From Eubacteriaceae bacterium (GTDB lineage Bacteria > Bacillota > Clostridia > Peptostreptococcales > Anaerovoracaceae): a stretch of 64,000 nt of DNA. The stretch spans positions 219,140 to 283,139 of the forward strand of contig CABIXY010000003.1 of the NCBI GenBank assembly GCA_902362805.1. Reading direction: 5' to 3'. The notes beneath the pieces were generated by a model. That model saw nothing but the letters and a program-made list of their open reading frames with translations, was not told the origin of the DNA and made no database searches. Of the stretch, positions 35,792 to 43,732 are shown one piece after another; position 1 is the stretch's first letter, and every line of letters starts with the position of its first letter. Both the position numbers and the translations under genes were made by a program.

Positions 35792-37486
35792 ATGGGATTT
35801 ATGACAATCAACAATAGAAAAGTAGAATTCACAGATGAGAAAAATGTTCTCACTGTGATTCGTAATGCGGGCATTGACATTCCGACCTTCTGCTACCATT
35901 CCGAATTATCTACTCACGGCGCCTGCCGTATGTGTGTAGTAGAAGATGACAAGGGGAAGGTATTCACTTCCTGCTCAGAGCATCCGCGTGATGGTATGGT
36001 GATTTTCACCAACACCCGCAGGTTGCAGCACCACAGGAGAATGATTATCGAGCTGCTTTTGGCTGCTCACTGCCGTGACTGCACTACTTGTGCGCCAAAC
36101 GGCATCTGCAACCTGCAGGAACTGTCAAAGCGTCTGGGTGTCAGTGAAGTCAGATTTGAAAATTACAAGGAAAGAGTACCTCTCGATGAAACTTCACCTT
36201 GCGTAGTGAGAGATTTGAACAAGTGCATTCTCTGCGGAGACTGTGTGCGTATGTGCCATGAAATCGAAGGCGTAGGTGTTTTGGGTTTTGCACAGAGAGG
36301 CTCCAAGATGCAGATTACGACACCGTTTAAGAAGGATCTGAAAGATACCATCTGCGTGGGCTGCGGACAGTGCCGCGTGGTATGTCCGACTGGCGCCATT
36401 GTCATCAAGCAGGATATCAATCCAGTTTGGGATCTGATCGAGGACAAAAACGTCCGCGTCGTGGCACAGATTGCGCCAGCAGTCCGTGTTGCCGTAGGCG
36501 AAGCCTTTGGCATGGAGAAAGGCACCAATGCCCTGGGACATCTGGCAGCAGCTATGCGTTACATGGGCTTTGATGATGTCTATGATACTGACTTTGGTGC
36601 AGATTTGACGGTCATCGAAGAAGCAAAGGAGCTGGTAGAACGCCTGGAATCAGGCGAAAATCTGCCGCTGTTCACGTCCTGCTGTCCGGCCTGGGTGAAG
36701 TTCTGCGAAGAAAAATATCCACAGTTCAGAAAGAACATTTCTTCCTGCCGTTCCCCGCAGCAGATGTTCGGTGCGTTGATTAAAGAAGAAGCCAGAATGA
36801 ACAAAGAGAAAGATGGCAGAAGGACCGTGGTCGTCTCCATCATGCCTTGTACAGCGAAGAAGGCGGAAATCCTCCGTCCGGAGCATTTCACTGAGGGGGA
36901 ACAGAATGTAGATTACGTGCTGACGACTACAGAAATCGCTGACATGATCAAGATGGCAGGTATTGACCTGGCAGAGATTACGCCAGAAGCGCTGAACATG
37001 CCGTTCGGCATGTCTTCGGGGGCTAGTGCTATCTTCGGTGCGACTGGCGGTGTAACGGAAGCAGTGCTGCGTTATCTGACCAACAGCAATAGAGCTGCCG
37101 AAATGGACGAAATCAAGTTCTGTGGCGTTCGCGGAAACGATGCTATCAAAGAAGCCACAGTGAATCTGAACGGCAGAGATGTGCGCATCGCCATCGTCAA
37201 CGGTCTGGGCAATGCATCAAAGGTGCTGGAGCAGCTGGAAGCCGGCGAAGTCAAATACGATTTTGTAGAAGTCATGACTTGCAGATACGGCTGCGTCAAC
37301 GGAGGCGGACAGCCTGTCCTGCTGGGAGTCGAAAACGAAACCAAGTTGGCTAGACAGGGAGGCCTCTACCGTTTCGACAGCCGTTCCCAGATCAAATCTT
37401 CCGGACAGAATCCGGTTGCACTGAGCCTGTATGACGGCATCCTCAAAGGAAAAGAACATAAACTGCTACATAACGAAGAAGTATAA
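35792..37486 (+). CDS. [FeFe] hydrogenase catalytic subunit (operon 1)
   Basis: A 564-residue H2-producing subunit. N-terminal [2Fe-2S] domain (CYHSELSTHGACRMC), His-Cys [4Fe-4S] site (HCRDCTTC), 2x[4Fe-4S] (CILCGDCVRMCHE, CVGCGQCRVVCPTGA), then the H-cluster domain: TSCCPAW with Cys297/298, MPCTAKKAE with Cys353, and TCRYGCVNGGGQP with Cys497/501. The third motif differs from the usual ACxGGC in having an Arg-Tyr pair. The start at ATG 35792 has GTAGGAGGAAGAATT; an in-frame ATG at 35717 lies within the previous gene. It likely reoxidises NADH and ferredoxin together. Confidence 0.94.
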   Translation: MGFMTINNRKVEFTDEKNVLTVIRNAGIDIPTFCYHSELSTHGACRMCVVEDDKGKVFTSCSEHPRDGMVIFTNTRRLQHHRRMIIELLLAAHCRDCTTCAPNGICNLQELSKRLGVSEVRFENYKERVPLDETSPCVVRDLNKCILCGDCVRMCHEIEGVGVLGFAQRGSKMQITTPFKKDLKDTICVGCGQCRVVCPTGAIVIKQDINPVWDLIEDKNVRVVAQIAPAVRVAVGEAFGMEKGTNALGHLAAAMRYMGFDDVYDTDFGADLTVIEEAKELVERLESGENLPLFTSCCPAWVKFCEEKYPQFRKNISSCRSPQQMFGALIKEEARMNKEKDGRRTVVVSIMPCTAKKAEILRPEHFTEGEQNVDYVLTTTEIADMIKMAGIDLAEITPEALNMPFGMSSGASAIFGATGGVTEAVLRYLTNSNRAAEMDEIKFCGVRGNDAIKEATVNLNGRDVRIAIVNGLGNASKVLEQLEAGEVKYDFVEVMTCRYGCVNGGGQPVLLGVENETKLARQGGLYRFDSRSQIKSSGQNPVALSLYDGILKGKEHKLLHNEEV

Positions 37487-37504
37487 AAGTCTATAGAACG
37501 ATAT

Positions 37505-37545
37505 AAAACAGGACCGCTGATGATGAATCAGTTGGTTCTGTTTTT
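37505..37545 (+). terminator. Terminator after hydrogenase operon 1
   Basis: AAAACAGGACC pairs with GGTTCTGTTTT, with inner stem CTGAT/ATCAG, then TTTAATT. Confidence 0.8.
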
Positions 37546-37562
37546 AATTGTTTCTTGGCTTG

Positions 37563-38138
37563 TCACCCCTGTTTCTCGGTCAGTTCTGCTCGGATAGAAG
37601 GCAAGGCGCCCCTGGTTGAAATGCTGTAGATAAGTTCCGCCAGGTCGCTTTCTGACAGCTTTTTTCCTGACTGGAACCAATACTTTATAACACCGAATAC
37701 AGCGGAGACTTGATATTCGAAGACATACTCGACAGATTCCAAGCTGCCTGCGTTATCTTTTAATTCTTTTCTCATCAAAGCCAAAAATTCCCCTTTCAAT
37801 TTCTCTGCTAGGATTAGGTAATGCTGGTGCAGAAAAAGGAGTTCAATGTATTTTTCGTTTCTTTGGAGCATATTGGAAAAGAGTTTCTCAATAATATCCT
37901 CTTCTAATATATTTGTAAAATCCAGTGAACTGAGAAGTTCTTCTTTGATTGGCATAAAAATACTCTCTACGGCCTTGTTTAACAAATCGTAGATGTCTTT
38001 GTAATACACGTAAAAAGTAGTACGGTTATACCCGGCCAGACGGCATAGTTCCCCGATGGAAATCTTATTGATTTCTTTTTTCTCATAGAGTTTCCAGAAA
38101 GCAGTGAGAAAATCTGCCTTTGTATCGCGTTTTTCCAT
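37563..38138 (-). CDS. TetR/AcrR-family regulator
   Basis: A 191-residue regulator with an N-terminal HTH (INKISIGELCRLAGYNRTTFYVYYKD) and a helical effector domain of the DNA-binding TetR_C type. ATG 38138 follows GAGGTGTTGT; an earlier in-frame ATG is unlikely. It is divergent from an ABC exporter whose promoter carries an inverted repeat, so it probably represses that transporter. It lies between the two hydrogenase operons but I see no functional link to them. Confidence 0.9.
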   Translation of the reverse strand: MEKRDTKADFLTAFWKLYEKKEINKISIGELCRLAGYNRTTFYVYYKDIYDLLNKAVESIFMPIKEELLSSLDFTNILEEDIIEKLFSNMLQRNEKYIELLFLHQHYLILAEKLKGEFLALMRKELKDNAGSLESVEYVFEYQVSAVFGVIKYWFQSGKKLSESDLAELIYSISTRGALPSIRAELTEKQG

Positions 38139-38182
38139 ACAACACCTCATAATAAACGTTTCTATCATGGTATCACAAAAAC

Positions 38183-38235
38183 CAACAAATTGCACATAAT
38201 TGTTGATTGCGATTTTGCCTGGGAATCTTTATACT
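38183..38235 (+). promoter_or_regulatory. ABC transporter promoter and candidate TetR operator
   Basis: CAACAA (38183-38188) and TGTTG (38201-38205) form an imperfect inverted repeat. TTGCGA (38207-38212) and TATACT (38230-38235) are 17 bases apart. Confidence 0.5.
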
Positions 38236-38271
38236 CTTTGTCATGGAAGTAAATAAAGGAGTGTGAATGAC

Positions 38272-39168
38272 TTGAATATCATTGAGATTGAACATCTTAC
38301 AAAGGATTATGGAAATGGAAAAGGGGTCTTTGACGTTTCTCTTGCGATAAAACAAGGCGAAGTTTACGGGTATCTGGGACCTAACGGGGCGGGAAAGTCT
38401 ACGACGATGCGCCACCTGATGGGCTTCAGCAAACCGCAGTCCGGTACAGCGAGTATATTGGGATTGGAGTGCTGGAACAATCAGAAGAAAATTCAAAGTC
38501 AGCTGGGTTACCTGCCGGGAGAGATTGCATTTCAGGAGGATATGACGGGCATCGCATATCTGAAGCTGATTGCGAAAATGCGCCACATGAAGGACTTCAG
38601 CTATGGAGAAAAGCTGATAAACTTCTTCGAACTGGATCCCAGCGGCGGCATCAAGCGTATGTCAAAAGGTATGAAGCAGAAAATCGGCATCATAGCTGCC
38701 TTTTTGCATGATCCGCAGATTTTGCTGCTGGACGAACCCACCAGCGGTTTGGATCCCCTAATGCAGAACCGCTTTGTGGAATTGATAGAAAAAGAGAAAA
38801 AAAGAGGGAAAACGATTCTACTGTCCTCTCACATTTTTGAAGAGGTGGAAAAAACTTGTGATCGAATCGGCATGATTCGCAGTGGTAAATTGGTCAAAGA
38901 ATTTACTATCGACGAATTGCGGCATTCTCAATTGAAGACTTACAAGATAGAGTTTGCAGTCTCTGCTGACTTGGAAAAGATGAAAGCTATTTATCCCGAC
39001 GCTGTATTTAAAGATGGCAGAAAGCAGATGATCGTTTCTATCAACGATGGGCAGGTCAATGAACTGATTCGTCAACTGGCAAAATGTGACGTACATTTTC
39101 TAAAAGAGGAGAAACACACCCTTGAGGAATACTTTATGCAGTTATATGGAGGTAATCAAAATGTTTAG
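38272..39168 (+). CDS. ABC transporter ATP-binding protein
   Basis: A roughly 298-residue ATPase of the drug/lantibiotic-exporter type. Walker A GPNGAGKSTTMRHLMG, signature RMSKGMKQKIG, Walker B ILLLDEPTSGLDP and the H-loop SSHIFEE are all intact, and a C-terminal regulatory extension is present. The start is either TTG 38272, ten bases after AAAGGAG, or GTG 38263, which is too close to the ribosome site. The gene overlaps the permease gene by 8 bases. The permease partner is frameshifted, so the system may be inactive. Confidence 0.9.
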   Translation: MNIIEIEHLTKDYGNGKGVFDVSLAIKQGEVYGYLGPNGAGKSTTMRHLMGFSKPQSGTASILGLECWNNQKKIQSQLGYLPGEIAFQEDMTGIAYLKLIAKMRHMKDFSYGEKLINFFELDPSGGIKRMSKGMKQKIGIIAAFLHDPQILLLDEPTSGLDPLMQNRFVELIEKEKKRGKTILLSSHIFEEVEKTCDRIGMIRSGKLVKEFTIDELRHSQLKTYKIEFAVSADLEKMKAIYPDAVFKDGRKQMIVSINDGQVNELIRQLAKCDVHFLKEEKHTLEEYFMQLYGGNQNV

Positions 39169-39947
39169 TTTTCCCTATTTCAGACAAATCGTAAAATCCA
39201 ACATCAAATTCTTAGCTGCATTTACTTTGGTCTTGTGCGTTTTTCTTATCGTCATGACCAATGTTTTCACACCGGAGGCCGTCAGCGGCCTGCAGTCTGC
39301 CACAGAGGGAACTCTTGCAGCACAAATTCTCACTGGCAATGGGACTTTGATCAGTTTCATGGCTAATTCTTTTTATGCCCTGATGGCTATCGTCTTTCCT
39401 ATGGTTTATTCTATCATTGTGGGAAATCGGATGATTGCAGAGAAGGTCGACAAGGGCAGCATGGCGGGATTTCTGTCTACGCCTACGAAACAGGCTGCAG
39501 CTTACGCTGACAAGTGCTGTGTACTTTGTCCTGTCACTGATTGTCATGTGGGGTGTGGCCTCTGTGGTCGGCATCACAGCGGCAAATATTTCACAGCCGG
39601 ATGCTCTGGACATTGATACTTTTTTGCTGATGAACATGGGGGCATTTTTATATCATCTGGCCATCAGCAGTATCTGTTTCTGTTCCTCCTGTATTTTCAA
39701 TAGTTCAAAGAATTCCCTGGTCTTCGGAGCCGGTATTCCGCTGCTTTTCTTTGTGGTAAGCCTGTTTATCAAACTATCAGAGGATTTGGATTTTCTAAAA
39801 TATTTTACGCTGAACACTCTCTTTGATACGAAGGAAATCTTGGCTGGCAGTGGATATGAAAGCAGCTTTGCTGTCATGGCAGCGCTATCAGTTGTGCTCT
39901 ATATAACTGGTGTGGTGTGGTTTCAGAAAAAGGATCTGCCACTTTAA
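39161..39947 (+). pseudogene. ABC-2 type permease, frameshifted
   Basis: The first reading frame (39161-39616) encodes the N-terminal two-thirds of an ABC-2 permease, with four hydrophobic helices, up to GFLSTPTK. The sequence then continues in another frame as RLQLTLTSAVYFVLSLIVMW to the stop at 39947, giving about 262 residues in all. A one-base gain in ACGAAACAGG near 39490 explains the break. There is no slippery site, so programmed frameshifting is unlikely. It may be a true mutation or an assembly error. Confidence 0.8.
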
Positions 39948-40008
39948 CAGTCGAAAGAATATCTGAAATCTGTTATAATCGGAGGTAAAGAGAGCGAGGA
40001 GAAGTTTT

Positions 40009-40695
40009 ATGAAAAAGTTTATTGTTGAAGACGGCGTATTTGATATTTTTCCCCATTTAGAAATCGGCATTGTGACGTTGCACGGTGCTGATAACAGCGG
40101 ACAGGGCAGAGAAGATCTGCTGAAGGCGGCTTGTGAGGAAATTGCCCTGGAGGGAGAAGTTTCACCCAATGTGACCGAATACAAAGAAGCGATGAAACAG
40201 ATTAAGAAGAAAAAGGGTGCGGCAGCTTCTATCGACGCGATGACGAAGCGGATCTTAAAAGGCGGTACGATTGGTTCCATCAATAAAGTTGTGGACATCT
40301 ACAATTTTGTTTCACTAAAGCACCTGTTTACCTGCGGCGGCGAGAACCTGGATAAGATTCGGGGAGATATGGTTTTAGGCTTTGCCCGAGGCGATGAGCC
40401 GTTTGTTCCTTTAGGGGAAGAAGAGAGTGCTCCACCCCGCCAGGGAGAGCTGATCTATTACGACGAGTCAGGTGCTATCGTCAGAAGCTGGCTGTGGAGA
40501 GAGGCGGAGCGAACAAAAATCACTGAGGAAGCCAATAACATCTTGCTCTACATGGAGTGCATCAATCCACAGCGTCACGAAGCCTTTTCGCGGGCTGTTC
40601 GGGAATTGTCCCAGATTGTTACGAAAAACGTGGGCGGTGAGGCGTCTGTTGCATTTCTTTCGAGAGAGCAGCCGGAGGCCGTCATCGAGAAATAA
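40009..40695 (+). CDS. B3/4-domain protein (second paralogue)
   Basis: A 228-residue member of the B3/4 family, related to the protein at 14462-15163. It shows the family layout with DIYNFVSLKHLFTCGGENLDKIRGD, GFARGDEPFVPLGEEES and VRSWLWREAERTKITEEANN. Stand-alone members may hydrolyse wrong aminoacyl-tRNA or bind amino acids. AGCGAGGAGAAGTTTT precedes ATG 40009. It stands alone before a terminator, between the ABC locus and the second hydrogenase operon. Confidence 0.8.
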   Translation: MKKFIVEDGVFDIFPHLEIGIVTLHGADNSGQGREDLLKAACEEIALEGEVSPNVTEYKEAMKQIKKKKGAAASIDAMTKRILKGGTIGSINKVVDIYNFVSLKHLFTCGGENLDKIRGDMVLGFARGDEPFVPLGEEESAPPRQGELIYYDESGAIVRSWLWREAERTKITEEANNILLYMECINPQRHEAFSRAVRELSQIVTKNVGGEASVAFLSREQPEAVIEK

Positions 40696-40727
40696 AAGAC
40701 GCAAAGGTTCTTGCCATCCTTGCGGAC

Positions 40728-40765
40728 AACACGAGTGCATTCCGTTATGTACTCGTGTTTGATTT
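40728..40765 (+). terminator. Terminator after the B3/4 gene
   Basis: AACACGAGT (40728-40736) pairs with ACTCGTGTT (40751-40759), followed by TGATTTT. Confidence 0.75.
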
Positions 40766-40769
40766 TACT

Positions 40770-41292
40770 GACGGATGATCATTTTTGTACTCCGCTTACT
40801 TTTTCTGCATTTATGAACTTTCATGGCTTTATCGTGTAATTCCCTGCACGAATATTAATATAATGTTTATAAAAAGATGATATATGTTAAAAACGATTCT
40901 CCTTGGGCGATGAAAAACATGCTTTTTTGCCCAAAGGGTGATATGCAGCCAAATTGGAAAAAGCCCTTTGAGCGAGTATTTGCAAGGGTTATAGGTGAAA
41001 ATTTTAAAAACCAGCAGTTAATTTTTGCAAGAATTGGCCAAGTTTCAACGGGTAGAGGCTTTTTTTTCAAAAACAACCTTTTTGTCGATTTTTGCAAAAA
41101 CAGCGCGGGACCCAAAATGAGTCCAGCGAGATTCTTGAGTGGGATTTGATGAGAATCCCTGTGCAATAAAAAAGCTGAAATTTGTATACTGGATAATGCA
41201 CAAAGTATTACCGAATAGTAACTATCTTTTTGTGTTCAAAAACAAAAAGCACTGGCAACTGCTAAAGTCTTTTATTTTTTCTGCACAAATTA
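40770..41292. other. AT-rich gap without a recognisable gene
   Basis: About 520 bases. A 90-codon ORF at 40877-41149 has an unnatural composition and no family, so I do not call it. Three TTTTTTGC/ATTTTTGC words and small self-complementary patches (CAAAGGG...CCCTTTG near 40935-40970) are present. I see no other signal. Confidence 0.4.
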
Positions 41293-41339
41293 TTGACAAT
41301 TCAATTTTTTAGTAATAAAATTAGTTAAACTATTAACAA
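41293..41339 (+). promoter_or_regulatory. Promoter of hydrogenase operon 2 with Rex operator
   Basis: TTGACA (41293-41298), 17 bases, TAAAAT (41316-41321). Overlapping the start region is TAGTTAA-ACTA-TTAACAA (41322-41339), one mismatch from the clostridial Rex consensus TTGTTAA-N4-TTAACAA. Rex would repress when NAD+ is high and release when NADH rises. Confidence 0.8.
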
Positions 41340-41376
41340 AAGTCACTATTTTCTGATTTATTTGAAGGAGAGCAAA

Positions 41377-41859
41377 ATGTGTAACTGCAGCGAAATGACG
41401 AAAAAGTTCGAACAGCTTGACGAGATCATTGCCAAGCACAAGGAAGAGCGAGGCGCTCTGATTCCAATCCTTCATGAGGCACAGGAGGTCTTTGGCTACC
41501 TGCCTTATGAAGTACAGGAGAGGATTGCCGATGGACTGGGAGTTTCAATGGCAAAGGTGTACGGAGTTGTGACATTCTACTCACAATTCTCACTGAAAAA
41601 GAAGGGAAAATACAAGATCAACGTCTGTATGGGTACCGCCTGCTATGTAAAAGGCGCCAACGATATCATGGGAAAATTCCTGGAAAGACTTTCGATCGAA
41701 GTCGGGGAGTGCACGGCTGACGGCAAGTTCTCACTGGATTCTTGCAGATGTATCGGTGCATGTGGTCTTGCCCCTGTTGTAACCATCAATGATGAGGTAT
41801 ATGGACGACTGACGCCGGAACAGGTAGAAGAAATCTTAGACGAATATGAGCGTATGTAA
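41377..41859 (+). CDS. NADH-dependent hydrogenase, NuoE/HydC-like subunit (operon 2)
   Basis: A 160-residue [2Fe-2S] thioredoxin-like subunit, paralogous to 33418-33891. Cluster ligands are in CMGTACYVKG and CRCIGACGLAP. ATG 41377 follows GAAGGAGAGCAAA, a strong ribosome site, in contrast to the poor one of operon 1. A TTG 15 bases earlier lies within the ribosome site and is not the start. It is the first gene of the Rex-controlled operon; the NuoF-like gene begins 16 bases on. Confidence 0.93.
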   Translation: MCNCSEMTKKFEQLDEIIAKHKEERGALIPILHEAQEVFGYLPYEVQERIADGLGVSMAKVYGVVTFYSQFSLKKKGKYKINVCMGTACYVKGANDIMGKFLERLSIEVGECTADGKFSLDSCRCIGACGLAPVVTINDEVYGRLTPEQVEEILDEYERM

Positions 41860-41875
41860 ATAGCAGGAGGAGAGA

Positions 41876-43711
41876 ATGAGTAAGACAATAAAAGAGATCC
41901 GGGAGATCAAAGAGAAAACCCTCGAATCATTTGGAAACAGAATTGGAAACGATGACAATAAACTTTACATAATGACCTGCTGCGGTACAGGATGCACTTC
42001 ATCAGGCGCAATTAAAAATAGAGAAAAGCTGGATGAGCTGATGGAAAGAGACAGCCTTCAGGATAGAGTGCAGTTTGTAAAGACGGGCTGCTTCGGACTC
42101 TGCGCAGAAGGTCCGATTTTGATGGTCTATCCGGAAAACGTGATGTACACCAACGTAACACCTGACGACATCAACGAAATTTGGGAAGCTCATATCAAGA
42201 ATGGCAGGGTCGTAGAGAGATTGAAGTCAGAAAACGAGCTGGACTTCTTTTCGAAACAGATGAGAATCTCACTGAGAAACTGCGGCAGAATCGATCCTGA
42301 AAATATTGACGAATATATCGCTTATGGCGGATATGAAGCGCTGGGCAAAGTGCTGACGGAGATGGAACCGGAAGACGTCATCAAGACAATCAAAGACTCC
42401 GGCCTCAGAGGAAGAGGCGGCGGCGGATTCCCGGCAGGAACGAAGTGGCAGTTTGCGGCTGAGCAGCAGGTGAAAGAAAAGTACGTCTGCTGTAACGCTG
42501 ATGAAGGCGACCCAGGTGCCTTTATGGACAGATCCGTATTGGAAGGTGATCCCCATGCCGTCATCGAAGCCATGGCCATCGCAGGTTATGCTATCGGCTC
42601 TGACCAGGGCTTTGTCTATGTCAGAGCAGAATACCCGATTGCAGTACAGAGGCTGACCATCGCTATCGAGCAGGCCAGAGCATACGGCTTGTTGGGTGAC
42701 AACGTACTCGGTACTGGCTTCAAATTCGATTTGGACATCAGACTGGGCGCTGGCGCTTTTGTCTGCGGTGAAGAAACGGCCCTGATGACCTCCATCGAAG
42801 GAAACCGTGGAGAACCGAGACTGAAACCGCCGTTCCCGGCAGTGGAAGGTCTCTTTGGCAAACCTACAATCTTAAACAATGTAGAAACTCTGTCCAATAT
42901 TCCGCAGATTATTACCAAAGGGCCGGAATGGTTCAGCGGAATCGGCACAGAAAAATCCCATGGAACAAAAGTTTTTGCTCTTGGCGGAAAGATCAACAAC
43001 ACCGGATTGGTAGAAGTTCCTATGGGTACGACTTTACGGGAAATCGTCTATGAAATCGGCGGAGGTATCCCGAAGGGCAAAACCTTCAAGGCGGCACAGA
43101 CAGGAGGCCCTTCCGGCGGATGTATTTCAGCTGACTTCCTCGACACACCGATCGACTATGACTCACTGACTTCACTGGGTTCCATGATGGGTTCTGGCGG
43201 ATTGATCGTCATGGACGAGGATACCTGTATGGTGGATATCGCAAAATTCTTCCTGGAATTCACGGTAGATGAGTCTTGCGGAAAGTGTCCGCCGTGCAGA
43301 ATCGGTACCAAGAGGATGCTGGAAATCCTCACCAAGATTACAGACGGAAAGGGATCGCTGGAGGATCTGGATGAACTGGAATATCTGGCAATGAATATCA
43401 AGAAGGGCGCTCTTTGCGGCCTGGGACAGACGGCGCCGAATCCAGTGCTTTCCACGATGAAATATTTTAGAGATGAATATATCGCCCACGTAGTTGACAA
43501 GAAATGTCCTGCAGGCGTATGTGTTTCGATGCTCAGATACGTGATCATGGAAGATGCATGTAAACACTGTGGACTTTGTGCAAGAAATTGTCCTGCTCAG
43601 TGTATCACAGGCGATAAGAATACGCCTTATGTTATCGACAATGATAAGTGTCTCAAGTGTGGAGTCTGTATGGAAAAATGTCCATTTAAGGCTATCATGA
43701 AGAACGCATAA
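41876..43711 (+). CDS. NADH-dependent hydrogenase, NuoF/HydB-like subunit (operon 2)
   Basis: A 611-residue flavin- and NADH-binding subunit, same domain order as the operon 1 protein. Thioredoxin-like [2Fe-2S] domain (CCGTGCTSSG, GCFGLCAEGP), GLRGRGGGGFPAGTKW and CNADEGDPGAFMDR for FMN/NADH, ESCGKCPPCRIGTKR for a [4Fe-4S] cluster, and C-terminal ferredoxin (CKHCGLCARNCPAQC, CLKCGVCMEKCPFKA). AGCAGGAGGAGAG precedes its ATG. The catalytic subunit gene follows after 21 bases. Confidence 0.94.
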   Translation: MSKTIKEIREIKEKTLESFGNRIGNDDNKLYIMTCCGTGCTSSGAIKNREKLDELMERDSLQDRVQFVKTGCFGLCAEGPILMVYPENVMYTNVTPDDINEIWEAHIKNGRVVERLKSENELDFFSKQMRISLRNCGRIDPENIDEYIAYGGYEALGKVLTEMEPEDVIKTIKDSGLRGRGGGGFPAGTKWQFAAEQQVKEKYVCCNADEGDPGAFMDRSVLEGDPHAVIEAMAIAGYAIGSDQGFVYVRAEYPIAVQRLTIAIEQARAYGLLGDNVLGTGFKFDLDIRLGAGAFVCGEETALMTSIEGNRGEPRLKPPFPAVEGLFGKPTILNNVETLSNIPQIITKGPEWFSGIGTEKSHGTKVFALGGKINNTGLVEVPMGTTLREIVYEIGGGIPKGKTFKAAQTGGPSGGCISADFLDTPIDYDSLTSLGSMMGSGGLIVMDEDTCMVDIAKFFLEFTVDESCGKCPPCRIGTKRMLEILTKITDGKGSLEDLDELEYLAMNIKKGALCGLGQTAPNPVLSTMKYFRDEYIAHVVDKKCPAGVCVSMLRYVIMEDACKHCGLCARNCPAQCITGDKNTPYVIDNDKCLKCGVCMEKCPFKAIMKNA

Positions 43712-43732
43712 GAGGGAAAGTGAGGGCGAAAA

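Noticed and set aside
39161..39947. Programmed frameshift in the ABC permease
   Set aside because: No slippery heptamer or following stem; the sequence ACGAAACAGG fits a simple one-base gain.
40877..41149. 90-codon ORF in the gap before hydrogenase operon 2
   Set aside because: No ribosome site, low-complexity Phe/Asn/Lys-rich composition, no recognisable family; better explained as AT-rich spacer.
40770..41292. Third copy of the structured element at 401 and 24688
   Set aside because: It has a TTTGCAAGGG-like patch but not the core or the paired words at 62-base spacing.
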